Shown piece by piece: positions 51,364 to 63,146 of a stretch of 64,000 nucleotides of DNA. A program made the translations under genes and the position numbers. Numbering within the stretch: position 1 is the first letter of the stretch; every line of letters begins with the position of its first letter. Source of the DNA: Salminus brasiliensis (taxonomy: Eukaryota; Chordata; Actinopteri; Characiformes; Bryconidae); assembly GCF_030463535.1 (NCBI RefSeq), contig NC_132892.1, forward strand, positions 34,908,262 through 34,972,261, given 5' to 3'. Below the pieces are notes generated by a model that saw nothing but the letters and a program-made list of their open reading frames with translations, did no database searches and was not told the origin of the DNA.

Positions 51364-54300
51364 GTGACTCTTAAAGAAGGGCTGAAGCATAAGGGCTGTT
51401 TTTAATTAAACAAACATGTTACTGCAGTTAACATTTGTTAAAATGTGTAGAAAGTCTCCCTTCCTCTTGAAAATGTGATCTAAAAATATTAAATAAATAT
51501 TAAATAAAAAGTGGTACACCTTTCATTTCAGGAGCAGGATCTAATAATCATAATCTATCTTCTATAGCTAAATAAATAGAGGTAAGATTCTTCCTTCAGT
51601 TGCCCCCCAGTACTGGTGTTAATTATCATAGTATATCCTGCACATCAGAAACCAGCAGTTATGCTAAACAGTAAAAGTCTTACTTTGCAGTTCATCCATT
51701 TACCCACATAATCTTATAAATATCCCCTATAAAAAAAGATAATTAATAAGTAAAATAAAAATAATAAAATAAATAAATATATAAGAGAGCTCCGGGCTAT
51801 TGATGACATGGTTGTGGGGGTGTTCGAGACCCGGACTCGGCTCGTCTAGCTGCCACTGTTGGGCCCTTGAGCAAGGCCCTTCACCCTGTCTCTGCTCCCC
51901 GGGTGCTGGAGTTGGCTGCCCACCGCTCACTACCACAGATGGGTCAAATGTGGAGGACACGTTTCGCTGTATATGGTATATACTGTATATGGTATGTGCA
52001 CCTTTCTAACCTTATAAGGGGGGCGAAGGTGTTCAGAAGCCGGATGGCTTGTGGATGGAAACTGTTCATCAGTCCTGGCCCCGATGGTTTGGGGGTGTGT
52101 GCTGTCCCTGAGAGTGCTGTGGGCCCTCCTGGTGGTCCTGTAGTTGTCTGGGTGTATTGCTGTTGAGCACCAGGGCTCCTAACCTGGAGCTAACATTGCT
52201 AACAGTAAAAGTCAACAGTCATCCGAATCCTCTCTGTAAATACCGTCAGTCACTTCTCCCTGCGCTGAGCCTCTCTTCAGGGTGGGGCAGGCGTGTGGAT
52301 ACGGTCAATACTTCTAGGTCCAGGAATTTTCTATAAACTGAAGTCTGGAACATCAGCATGTCTGTCCTCTGATTCAGTGCCGTATGCTGTATATATGCTA
52401 GTATAGTTATGTGCTGTCCATACTGGCTCCGGTGTTCAGTAGGATCTGCTGGACTCAAGCCTCCACACACTAGCTGAGGGTTTTTCCTGAGTAAACAGTG
52501 AAGCTCTTCTGTAAATCTCTCTGGAGAAGAACGTCTGATAAACGCCTTTAATGTAAATATTAACAGTAATGTAGATTCCAACTGAATGTCAGATCAAAAT
52601 GATGAGTATAATTACAGTTCAGTCACTTTCAGCAGAGTTTAATATCAGTTTTCATGCATTATTAACTTAACCAATTATATAAAAAAAAGTATATTATAAT
52701 TATACTTTATAATTATACTAGTCATAATAAATATACTAAGTCATTTTCTCATTTAAGGTACAATTTTGAATAAATTAAGTTATGCAATACAAAGAAAATA
52801 TAAAGTTCTGCTACACCATGATTATAATCGACATTTTATGATTATGAATATATTACACCAGTTTAGGTGGTTCAGTGACGTGTGACGGAGGGAGGTTTCT
52901 TCTGCATGGTGGTCTTTGGCTGCTCACTGGGGGTCTTAGGTTTTCATGTCTTCTTATGTTGTTGATTTCTTGCTTTACAGTCAAGTAAAAATATAAATAA
53001 ATAAAAACTTTATAGAGTAAAAAATGATGTACATATAAACAAAAAGCAGAAGTTCTACACATATACACTCTACACTAATTATTAAAAGAAAATTTTAAGA
53101 ATAAGACAAATATTTTATTACCGGAAATGCACAGTTTGCAAAGTCACATCCCTAACCCTAACCTACACCCTAACCTACACCCTAACCTACACCCTAACCT
53201 ACACCCTAATCTACACCCTAGTCTACACCCTAACATTAACCCTAATCTACACCCCAACCTTCATCTACACCCTAACCTTAACCCTAGTCTACACCCTAAC
53301 CCTAATCTACACCCTAACATTAACCCTAATCTACACCCTAACATTAACCCTAATCTACACCCTAACCCTAATCTACACTCTAACTGTAATCTACACCCTA
53401 ACCTTAATCCTAATCTACACCCTAACCATAATCCTAATCTACACCCTAACCCTAATCTACCATCTAACCTTAATCCTAGTCTACACCCTAACCCTAATCT
53501 ACCATCTAACCTTAATCCTAGTCTGCACCCTAACATTAATCCTAATCTACACCCTAACATTAACCCTAATGTACACCCTAACCATAATCTACACCCTAAC
53601 CCTAATCTACACCCTAACATTAACCCTAATCTACACCCTAACATTAACCCTAATCTACACCCTAACCTTCATCTACACCCTAACCTTAACCCTAGTCTAC
53701 ACCCTAACATTAACCCTAATCTACACCCTAACCCTAATCTACACTCTAACTGTAATCTACACCCTAACCTTAATCCTAATCTACACCCTAACCATAATCC
53801 TAATGTACACCCTAACCCTAATCTACCATCTAACCTTAATCCTAGTCTACACCATAACCCTAATCTACCATCTAACCTTAATCCTAGTCTGCACCCATCT
53901 ACACCCTAGGTTAGGGTGTAGATGAAGGTTGGGGTGTAGATTAGGGTTAATGTTAGGGTGTAGACTAGGGTGTAGACTAGGGTGTAGACTAGGGTGTAGG
54001 TTAGGGTGTAGATTAGGTTTTTTTTTTTTTTTTTCAGAAATTATTATTAGATCTTATTTGGGATCAAATATTTAAAAAGTGGAACACTAAAAATATCAGG
54101 GTTACAGTCAGAGCTGGTATCGGTATCAGTACTCGGTATCAGCAGATACTGGTATCTGGCCTTACTGTGAGCTACTGCGCTGTGGTGTGCAGCTGAATGC
54201 CGGGGACACAGTGCAGTGGAAGGGGTTCGAGACAGGTGTGGACATTGTGTTTACAGACAACGTTTGAGTGACCGTTGACCTCCAGTGTTTAACGACACAA

Positions 54301-54921
54301 GCCTTGCAGCTGAGGAGCAATATTTGGACACCAAACACGTCTTTGCTGATTGACCACATCTGGGCTAACGGAAAAACAGTGGCTTTTAGAATATAATGAC
54401 AATGAGCCTAAATCTGATCTGAGCTGGAGCACCATTTCTGGAGCTGTGGAACCCTGAAAACGGCTTCTCCTGCAAGGCTATATATAAATAAATAAATAAG
54501 CAAATAATAAATAAGCACATTCTGAGAATCTGCTGATTAGCCATAACATTAGTACCAGGTGAAAAGAATAACTGATGATCTGGATCTATGGATTAGGTGG
54601 AGCTGGGCAGTATGATGATATTTTATCGTATCGTGGTAACAGTATGTATCAGTTAGTGTATCAGAGTGTGCAGCATATGTTGAAGATGGCTGTTGGTGCA
54701 TTTTGTCTACCTGACGAAATAGTGCGCTAAATATTGCGTACCGTAAAAAAAATGTCTTTAAATATTGTGATCTAAACTCTCTCTCTCTCTCTGTCTCTCT
54801 CTGTCTCTCTCTCTCTTGCTCTCTCTCTGTCTCTGTCTCTCTCTCTCTGTCTCTCTCTGTCTCTGTCTCTCTCTCTCTGTCTCTCTCTGTCTCTGTCTCT
54901 CTCTCTCTCTGTCTCTCTCTG

Positions 54922-54955
<34 letters not shown>

Positions 54956-55095
54956 AGAATGAGACCCGGTTTGTCGTCCATCTGAACACCTTCGGTTACT
55001 TCGCTAACGGAACTCTGGAGGTCAACCTGACGTCCCTCCATCTTCCTCAAGTCAGGAACAACGAGTTCCCCAAATATCCTGTGAGTTAGTGTGTG

Positions 55096-55128
<33 letters not shown>

Positions 55129-58100
55129 CCACAGTGACTGGACAGAGAGGAAAATAAGGTAAAGCAAGACGTGTTTCTGCAGAAGAGCAGAAAGATCAGC
55201 CTTCAGATCCTGAGGTTAGAGTTAGGGTTCAGGTTTGGACTAATACTAAAGTAAGGGTTAGGGTGTAGGTTAGGTTGTAGATTAGGATTAGGGTGTAGAT
55301 TAGGGTTAAGGTTTAGGGTGTAGATTAGGATTAAGGTTAGTGTGTAGATTAGGGTTAAGGTTAGGGTGTAGATTAGGGTTAAGGTTAGGGTGTAGATTAG
55401 GGTTAAGGTTAGGGTGTAGATTAGGGTTAGTGTGTAGATTAGGGTTAAGGTTAGTGTGTAGATTAGGGTTAAGGTTAGGGTGTAGATTAGGGTTAAGGTT
55501 AGGGTGTAGATTAGGGTTAAGGTAAGGGTTTAGATTAGGGTTAAGGTTAGGGTGTAGATTAGGGTTAAGGTTAGTGTGTAGATTAGGGTTAAGGTTAGGG
55601 TGTAGATTAGGGTTAGTGTGTAGATTAGGGTTAAGGTTAGGGTGTAGATTAGGGTTAAGGTTAGGGTGTAGATTAGGGTTAAGGTTAGTGTGTAGATTAG
55701 GGTTAAGGTTAGGGTGTAGATTAGGGTTAGTGTGTAGATTAGGGTTAAGGATAGGGTGTAGATTAGGGTTAAGGTTAGTGTGTAGATTAGGGTTAAGGTT
55801 AGGGTGTAGATTAGGGTTAGTGTGTAGATTAGGGTTAAGGTAAGGGTTTAGATTAGGGTTAAGGATAGGGTGTAGATTAGGGTTAAGGTTAGGGTGTAGA
55901 TTAGGGTTAAGGTAAGGGTGTAGATTAGGGTTAAGGTAAGGGTGTAGATTAGGGTTAAGGTTAGTGTGTAGATTAGGGTTAAGGTTAGGGTGTAGATTAG
56001 GGTTAAGGTAAGGGTGTAGATTAGGGTTAAGGTTAGGGTTTAGATTAGGGTTAAGGATAGGGTGTAGATTAGGGTTAAGGTTAGGGTGTAGATTAGGGTT
56101 AAGGTAAGGGTGTAGATTAGGGTTAAGGTTAGGGTTTAGATTAGGGTTAAGGATAGGGTGTAGATTAGGGTTAAGGTAAGGGTGTAGATTAGGGTTAAGG
56201 TTAGGGTTTAGATTAGGGTTAAGGATAGGGTGTAGATTAGGGTTAAGGTTAGGGTGTAGATTAGGGTTAAGGTTAGGGTGTAGATTAGGGTTAAGGATAG
56301 GGTGTAGATTAGGGTTAAGGTTAGGGTGTAGATTAGGGTTAGTGTGTAGATTAGGGTTAAGGTAAGGGTTTAGATTAGGGTTAAGGATAGGGTGTAGATT
56401 AGGGTTAAGGTTAGGGTGTAGATTAGGGTTAAGGTAAGGGTGTAGATTAGGGTTAAGGTAAGGGTGTAGATTAGGGTTAAGGTTAGTGTGTAGATTAGGG
56501 TTAAGGTTAGGGTGTAGATTAGGGTTAAGGTAAGGGTGTAGATTAGGGTTAAGGTTAGGGTTTAGATTAGGGTTAAGGATAGGGTGTAGATTAGGGTTAA
56601 GGTTAGGGTGTAGATTAGGGTTAAGGTAAGGGTGTAGATTAGGGTTAAGGTTAGGGTTTAGATTAGGGTTAAGGATAGGGTGTAGATTAGGGTTAAGGTA
56701 AGGGTGTAGATTAGGGTTAAGGTTAGGGTTTAGATTAGGGTTAAGGATAGGGTGTAGATTAGGGTTAAGGTTAGGGTGTAGATTAGGGTTAAGGTTAGGG
56801 TGTAGATTAGGGTTAAGGTTAGTGTGTAGATTAGGGTTAAGGTTAGGGTGTAGATTAGGGTTAAGGTTAGGGTGTAGATTAGGGTTAAGGATAGGGTTTA
56901 GATTAGGGTTAAGGTTAGTGTGTAGATTAGGGTTAAGGTTAGGGTGTAGATTAGGGTTAAGGTTAGGGTGTAGATTAGGGTTAGTGTGTAGATTAGGGTT
57001 AAGGTTAGTGTGTAGATTAGGGTTAAGGTTAGGGTGTAGATTAGGGTTAAGGTTAGTGTGTAGATTAGGGTTAAGGTTAGGGTGTAGATTAGGGTTAAGG
57101 TTAGGGTGTAGATTAGGGTTAGTGTGTAGATTAGGGTTAAGGTTAGTGTGTAGATTAGGGTTAAGGTTAGGGTGTAGATTAGGGTTAAGGTTAGGGTGTA
57201 GATTAGGGTTAAGGTAAGGGTTTAGATTAGGGTTAAGGTTAGGGTGTAGATTAGGGTTAAGGTTAGTGTGTAGATTAGGGTTAAGGTTAGGGTGTAGATT
57301 AGGTTAGTGTGTAGATTAGGGTTAAGGTTAGGGTGTAGATTAGGGTTAAGGTAAGGGTTTAGATTAGGGTTAAGGTTAGGGTGTAGATTTGGGTTAAGGT
57401 TAGGTGTGTAGATTAGGGTTAAGGTTAGGGTGTAGATTAGGGTTAGGTGTAGATTAGGGTTAAGGATAGGGTGTAGATTAGGGTTAAGGTTTGGTGTAGT
57501 TTAGGGTTAAGGTTAGGGTGTAGATTAGGGTTAGTGTGTAGATTAGGGTTAAGGTAAGGGTTTAGTTAGGGTTAGGATAGGGTGTAGATTAGGGTTAAGG
57601 TTAGGTGTAGATTAGGGTTAAGGTAGGGTGTGATTAGGGTTAAGGGTTAGGGTGTAGTTTGGGTTGGGTGTGTGTGGTTTAGGGTTAGGGTTAGGGTGTT
57701 GTTAGGGTTAGGTAAGGGTGTAGATTGGGTTAAGGTTAGGGTTTGATTAGGGGTAGGTTTGGGTGTAGGTTGGGTTTGGTTTAGGTGTAGATGGGTTAGG
57801 TAAGGGTGTTGAGTTGGGTTAGGTTGGGTTTAGGTTAGGGGTAGGTTAGGGTGGTGTTGGGTTAGGTAGGGTGTAGGTTAGTGTTAGGTTGGGTTTGTTG
57901 GGGGTTAGGTAGGGGTTGGGTTGGGTGTAGGTTGGGTGTTGATAGGGGTAAGGTTGGGTGTGGTTGGGGTTAGGTGGGTGTTGTGTGGGGTTAGGATAGG
58001 GTGTTGTTTGGGTTAGGGTAGGGTGTGGTTTGGGTGTAGGTAAGGGTTGTTAGGGTTGGTGGTTTGTTGGTTAGGTGGGTGTTGATTGGGTTAAGGTTAG

Positions 58101-59059
58101 GGGTGTAGATTGGGTTAAGGTAGGGTGTAGTTAGGGTTAGGTAAGGGGTGTAGATTAGGGTTAAGGTTGGTGTGTGGTTGGGGTTTAGGTTAGGGTGTTG
58201 ATTAGGGTTAGGTGTGGGTGTTAGGGTTAGGTAGGTGTTAGTTGGGTTAGGTTGGGTGTAGATTTGGGTTAGGTTTGGGTGTTGTTTGGGGTTAGGTGTG
58301 GGTGTAGATTGGGTTAGGTTAGGGTTTTGGTAGGGGTTAGGTTAGGGTGTGGTTTAGGGTTAGGTTTGGGTGTTGTTTGGGTTGGTTTGGGTTTGGTTGG
58401 GTGTTGGTTGGGTGTGTTGGGTTAGGGTTGGGGGTGTGTTTGGGTTAAGGTTTGGGGTGTAGGTTAGGGTTAGGATAGGGTGTAGTTTGGGTTAGGTTGT
58501 GTGTTGAGTAGGTTAGGTTAGGGTGTAGATTGGGTTAGGTTAGGGTGTAGATAAGGGTTAGGTTAGGGGTTGTGGTTAGGGTTTTGGATTGGGGTGTTAG
58601 ATTGGGGTTAGGTTGTGTGTAGATTGGGTTATGGTTGGGTGTAGGATTTGGGGTTAAGGTAGGGGTTAGTTTTGGGTTAAGGTTAGTGTGTAGTTTAGGG
58701 TTAAGGTTAGGGTGTAGTTTGGGGTTAAGATAGGGTGTTGATTAGGGTTAGGTTGTGTGTGGTTAGGGTTAGGTAGGGGTGTAGGGTTAGGGTTTGGTGG
58801 TGTAGATTGGGTTAAGGTAGGGTTTAGTTTGGGTATGGTTGGGTGTAGTTGGTTGGGATAGGGGTAGTGTGGGTTTGGGTTAGGGTTTAGGTTAGGGTTA
58901 GGTTGGGTGTAGGTAGGGTTAAGGTTTAGGGTGTAGATTAGGGTTTGGTTAGGGTGTAGATTAGGGTTTAGGTTAGGATTTAGATTAAAATGTTTCATTT
59001 CACAATGATCTAAAATGCTGTCCTCACTACATTATTCTATAAATAAGTGTGTGTGTGTT

Positions 59060-59094
<35 letters not shown>

Positions 59095-59391
59095 AGGTGG
59101 GCTTCAGTCTGGCTCGGTCTCGGGTGAATGGAGTCCTTTCTTACACAGTAAGTTTATCAGTTTAATTGATTACCCTGTTCAGCGTATCATCACTTCACTG
59201 AGCTCAGACTACAAATTACATCCACCCATTACCATTAATGCCTATATTAATAATAGTGTTTATTAGGAATAACTATTATTATTGTTGTTGTTTATTATTG
59301 TTATTGTTATTATATAAGCCTGTGGAGTCAGTAAATATTAATTTAATTAAATGTTATGCTGTGATTAGTTAAGATCCCATCATACCAGGAT

Positions 59392-59424
<33 letters not shown>

Positions 59425-62400
59425 GGGATTAATGCTAATAATAATAATCTGGATTAGTAGATTTTACTTCTCTGTGCTTTTCTCAGTAGGTTTTGTTTTG
59501 CAGTTTTAAGCTGTGTAATACTGTTTCAGATAGATATTATATTTAGAAATAGAAAATAACTGTTTAATAACTGTTAACTCATTAAGTGGATAATGAGTGT
59601 TTTGTTATTATTAGTCTGTCAGAAATGTTCATTGTGTGTTAAGGTGTATAAATTAGGTTCTATGGTGGCAGTAGGTAGATAACATTTTTATGGAGTATAG
59701 TAAGTATTTGTTTGTATAGTAAGTATTTGTGTGGAATACATTATTTAAGGTGGAAAATATGATTAATATATTTTTAGGTGATTAATAAATGTTTTAACAT
59801 GGATAATACACATTTTTAGGTATATAATAAGTGTTTTCTATAATAAGTGTTTTAAGGTGGATTATAAGCGTTTCAGGTATATAATAAGTGTTTTAAGGTG
59901 GATTATAAGCGTTTCAGTATATAATAAGTGTTTTCTATAATAAGTGTTTTAAGGTGGATTATAAGCGTTTCAGGTATATAATAAGTGTTTTCTATAATAA
60001 GTGTTTTAAGGTGGATTATAAGCGTTTCAGGTGTATAATAAGTGTTTTAAGGTGGATTATAAGCGTTTCAGGTATATAATAAGTGTTTTCTATAATAAGT
60101 GTTTTAAGGTGGATTATAAGCGTTTCGGGTGTATAATAAGTGTTTTAAGGTGGATTATAAGTGTTTCAGGTATATAATAAGTGTTTGCGGTGTTTTAAGG
60201 TGGTTGTGCAGTGTGTGTTCTTATTGCAGTGTTGTGTTTTGTAGGCTGAGGACACTGAAAGGTGCACTCTGTCAAAGACTGAAAGTGACGATACACTCAT
60301 CCTCTTCATCATCGACCCACCGTCACTCAGGTATGCTACATATCTCTGTGCAGTGTGTGTGTGTCTGTGTCGGTCCTGCAGATTCTCCTGTACAACATCC
60401 GGAGAATTCCACCCTTCCTCTCTAGAGAGGCACCCAGGTCCTTGTTCAGTCTCTCGTCACTTCCAGACTTGACTACTGCAACTCTCTTCTGGCTGGTCTC
60501 CCTCTACGCACCATCAGGCCCCTGCAACTCATCCAGAATGCAGCGGCACGGGTCGTCTTCAATGTCCCAAAATTTAGCCATGTGACTCCACTGCTGCGTT
60601 CTCTCCACTGGCTTCCTGTAGCTGCCCGCATCAGATTTAAAACACTGACGCTGGCCTACAAAGCCAAGAACGGACCAGCCCCTCCATATCTGATGGCAAT
60701 GGTCAAAAGCCGATCCGCACCAAGAGCCCTTCGAGCTTCAAGTACGGCTCGGCTCGACCCGCCATCCCTCAAAATCCGCGGAAGACAAGCGTCCAGGCTT
60801 TTTTCTGTCCTGGCACCAAAGTGGTGGAACGAGCTGCCCCTGGATGTCCGAACGGCCGAGTCGCTCGCTGTCTTCAAACGCAGACTGAAGACCCACCTCT
60901 TCAGAGAGTACTTGGACGATTAGACTATGGTCGCCTTATTGTATTGTGTTTAGTAATGTCTAAGCTTGGAGGTATCTTTTGAATTATTAGTCTATTCTAA
61001 CTAGCTAAGGCTTTTCTTGGGTAAATAGCAAAGCACTTTGTAAGTCGCTCTGGATAAGAGCGTCTGCTAAATGCCGTAAATGTAAATGTAAGTGTGTGTT
61101 ATATCTGTTCTGGCTATTAACTAGTGTGTATGTGTGTATGTGTGTGTCGTGTGTGTGTGTGTGTGCGTGTGTGCGTGTGCGTGCACATACGTGTAGTGTG
61201 CAAGTAAAATCCTTTAGTGAGAAGGACAGCATCTTAACAGGCAACCAGAAAAAAGAAGAGAGAGAAGAGAAAGGTGAGTTCATTTACAGATCCAGATTCA
61301 CACTGAGCCTCTTTTAAATCACTTTCATGACATATTGGAATTAAAGCCTAAAAATGTATTTATTTATAAATAAAAAATGTAAACTCCGCTTTCACAACAG
61401 ATCCAGATTAACTGAAAAAGCTCTGTTAACACTCAGTCCACTTTACAACAGATCCAGATTCACTCTAAACCCCAGTTTACACTCAGTCCAGTTATACAAC
61501 AGATCCAGATTCACTCTAAACCCCAGTTTACACTCAGTCCACTTTTACAACAGATCCAGATTCACTCTAAACCCCAGTTTACACTCAGTCCACTTTTACA
61601 ACAGATCCAGATTCATTCTAAACCCCAGTTTACACTCGATCCACTTTCACAACAGATCCAGATTCACTCTAAACCCCTGTTTACACTCGATCCACTTTCA
61701 CAACAGATCCAGATTCACTCTAAACCCCAGTTTATACTTGATCCACTTTCACAACAGATCCAGTTTACCCTCTGTCTACTTTCAGAACAGATCCAGATTA
61801 ACTCTAAACTAGAACAGGTGATGCTTTCAAAGTGTTCACACAAGGAAATCTCCTCTTTTCAGAAACTGGTACAGATGGGAAAGGCGACCCTGGAAAAGAA
61901 GAAAAGGACAAAGCGAGTGAAGTGACCGATCTCGTCTCCGTGAAGGTGTGGACATGTGTCATGGTGTGGAGCCGAGGCTGCTGTTTATGGTTTGTTTGTT
62001 GCTGATTTTTTTTCTCTTGGATCCTGATTAGGGAAAGAACATCAACGGACTGAAGTTGGCCATGACGAAATTCAAAGACTCCTATAACTTCACGGTGAGG
62101 CTTTCAGCACCACCCAGACTGGGTTTTTTATTATGATAATTGACTAAAGGATCTAATTTACAGGGTTTTTACAGATTGTTTCACAGTATTAGATCAGCCC
62201 TGTCGTGCATTTCATGGTTTCTGACACTGTAAGAATCCTCGTTATCTAGAACATGGACTGAAGTTCACTGATAGTGAATCAGGATCAATCAAGATGCTGC
62301 TGTTGTTTTTAGCTCTGTAGTGTTAACGTCCTGGAGGAGCAACTGCATTTTGGGGAAACTTGTGCATATCAGTTAGCCATAACATTAAAACCAGCTGAAC

Positions 62401-62740
62401 TGAATAACACTGAGGATCAGGTTTCAGTGGCTCCATCTGTCCAGGGATGGATCTAGATATTAGGCAGCGAGTGAACAGTCAGGTCTTGAAGAAGGTAATG
62501 AAGCAGGAAAAATGGACAAGCTTAAGAATCTGAGACACTCTGATTGTGAGGTTCTGGACAATGACTGGGTCAGAACATCTCCAGAACATCAGCAGGCAGG
62601 TCTTGTGGGGGGTTCCCAATATGCAGCGGTCAGTACCTGCCAAAAGTGCTCCAAGGAAGGACAACCGGTGACCTAGTGACAGGGTCATGGGCCCCCAAGG
62701 TCCACTCATGCTCAAGGAGGCCCCGCCCACCTCCCAATTT

Positions 62741-62778
<38 letters not shown>

Positions 62779-62949
62779 CGCATCACGATGGGAGCTGAAG
62801 ACCAGGGTCTGTACAACCTGAACTTCCATAACTGCTACAACATGAGGCCCGGCCTCCTCAGCCCGTACTCCCTCAATGTAAGCACCACACTCGAACCGTG
62901 AACAGCAGGAAAACCAGAAGGAAGAGTCAGCTGCTGTTAGAAGAACTTC

Positions 62950-63008
<59 letters not shown>

Positions 63009-63146
63009 GCAGGTGGAGATTGTAGAGAGAAATCCGGCTGGTTTTCTCTCGGCTGCTGAGATTCCGCTGCCTCGTCTCTACATCAGCATGGCGGCCATGT
63101 TTCTGACAGCTGCCATAGTGTGGACATACACACTGCTCAAACACCG
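49776..63146 (+). CDS. gpr108: GPR108-type Golgi seven-transmembrane protein, N-terminal part
   Basis: Nine exons read in frame: 49776-49871, 54958-55080, 59097-59147, 60245-60330, 61197-61273, 61863-61945, 62032-62094, 62776-62877 and 63013-63146 (271 residues; 3' end beyond the window). Residues 1-24 are a leucine-rich signal peptide, followed by RIHRLFLH. The lumenal domain has [20 protein letters not shown] with sequons N33, N49 and N55, [10 protein letters not shown], a charged variable linker of Lys/Glu (exons 5-6), [25 protein letters not shown] and [20 protein letters not shown]. The first transmembrane helix is about 250-270. These motifs are those of the GPR107/GPR108 (LUSTR) family, Golgi proteins implicated in trafficking and, for GPR108, in Toll-like receptor control and AAV entry. 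The NFHNC and SYNF parts favour GPR108 over GPR107. Seven-helix part not visible. Confidence 0.9.
50106..50975. repeat. TCTGA/TCTGG pentanucleotide array
   Basis: About 870 bp built almost wholly of TCTGA and TCTGG with AGG insertions (TGATCTGAGGTCTGGTCTGA). It is in gpr108 intron 1. Both listed stop-free minus-strand frames (repeats of RSDQTRPD) are by-products of the base composition. Confidence 0.97.
51785..52000 (+). mobile_element. tRNA-type SINE-like fragment
   Basis: GTTCGAGACCCGGACTCGGC resembles a box-B region, followed by GTTGGGCCCTTGAGCAAGGC and CCTTCACCCTGTCTCTGCTC, which is common in fish SINEs. The segment 52015-52170 (GAAGCCGGATGGCTTGTGGA) looks like another dispersed repeat. 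In gpr108 intron 1. Confidence 0.6.
52480..52562 (+). mobile_element. Decayed L2 3' tail
   Basis: GAGTAAACAGTGAAGCTCTT, then GAACGTCTGATAAACGCC and a TAATGTAAAT end match the L2 tail with several substitutions. It is older than the copy at 61 kb. Confidence 0.6.
53140..53904 (-). repeat. CCCTAA-type minisatellite in gpr108 intron 1
   Basis: Units such as CTAATCTACACCCTAACC with 12, 18 and 24 bp spacings. A higher-order repeat of about 366 bp occurs twice; its marker CCTAGTCTGCACCC is at 53517-53530 and 53883-53896. Given as minus strand because the G-rich TTAGGG form is on the minus strand. Stop-free frames (repeats of NPNLHPN) are artefacts. Confidence 0.95.
53898..54015 (+). repeat. Inverted end of the CCCTAA array
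   Basis: The array reverses at CATCTACACCCTA-GGT-TAGGGTGTAGATG. The stretch after the turn is the inverse of about 53150-53270, including the unusual ACCCCAACCTTCATC block. It ends in about 19 T residues (54016-54035). Confidence 0.92.
54525..54605. mobile_element. End fragment of a Tc1-type element
   Basis: CTGCTGATTAGCCATAACAT with GAATAACTGATGATCTGG and ATCTATGGATTAGGTGG resembles the left part of the element at 62366-62470. Only the end remains. Confidence 0.45.
54778..54957. repeat. (CT)n/(CTGT) microsatellite at exon 2 acceptor
   Basis: About 180 bp of TCTCTCTGTCTCTG-type repeats run straight into the CAG acceptor of gpr108 exon 2 and serve as its polypyrimidine tract. Confidence 0.95.
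55215..58990 (+). repeat. TTAGGG-type minisatellite in gpr108 intron 2
   Basis: About 3.8 kb of the 24 bp unit TGTAGATTAGGGTTAAGGTT-AGGG with 18 bp variants lacking AAGGTT. It is very regular until about 57.3 kb, then breaks into irregular G/T-rich text (for example GGTGGTTTGTTGGTTAGGTG). Regularity partly returns after 58.9 kb. Stop-free frames (repeats of CRLGLRLG) are artefacts. Confidence 0.97.
59825..60190. repeat. ~57 bp minisatellite in gpr108 intron 3
   Basis: About six to seven units combining TTTTAAGGTGGATTATAAGC, GTTTCAGGTATATAATAAGT and TTTCTATAATAAGTG; some units lack the last part. Ends 55 bp before the exon 4 acceptor. Confidence 0.92.
60378..61092 (+). mobile_element. 5'-truncated L2-type LINE in gpr108 intron 4
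   Basis: Encodes the end of ORF2: [14 protein letters not shown] in one frame, then, after a frame change, 113 codons from 60582 to 60923 with [48 protein letters not shown] and [11 protein letters not shown] plus stop. The 3' region has TAAGTCGCTCTGGATAAGAG, CGTCTGCTAAATGCC and a TGTAAATGTA tail. Sense to gpr108. This is the best preserved L2 copy in the window. Confidence 0.9.
61386..61800. repeat. ~57 bp minisatellite in gpr108 intron 5
   Basis: Seven to eight units of CAACAGATCCAGATTCACTC followed by TAAACCCCAGTTTACACTCA and GTCCACTTT. Because 57 is divisible by three, an open plus frame encoding [16 protein letters not shown] arises; it is not a gene. The first unit echoes 61280-61310, just after exon 5. 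Confidence 0.93.
62340..62735 (+). mobile_element. Tc1/IS630-type transposon 5' fragment
   Basis: Includes the end motif CAGTTAGCCATAACATTAAA, GGCAGCGAGTGAACAGTCAG and a broken N-terminal transposase stretch ([12 protein letters not shown]-like region, then SKEGQPVT and GHGPPR in shifting frames). The catalytic part is absent. It lies in gpr108 intron 7. Confidence 0.7.

Noticed and set aside
51800-52166. Two overlapping plus-strand frames near 52 kb
   Set aside because: They lie in SINE-like and other dispersed repeat sequence.
53127-53909. 260-codon plus-strand frame of NPNLHPN repeats
   Set aside because: By-product of the CCCTAA-type array with 6 bp-based units.
54772-55167. Minus-strand RERERD-rich frame
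   Set aside because: Antisense of the (CT)n tract and gpr108 exon 2.
55340-57217. Frames of CRLGLRLG repeats
   Set aside because: By-products of the 24 bp array in gpr108 intron 2.
53140-58990. True telomere or chromosome end
   Set aside because: The units are 12-24 bp variants with TTAGGG embedded, not a pure hexamer, and coding exons of gpr108 continue on both sides.
59825-60190. Regularly spaced repeats that could suggest a CRISPR array
   Set aside because: Units are directly adjacent without unique spacers and the genome is eukaryotic; it is a minisatellite.
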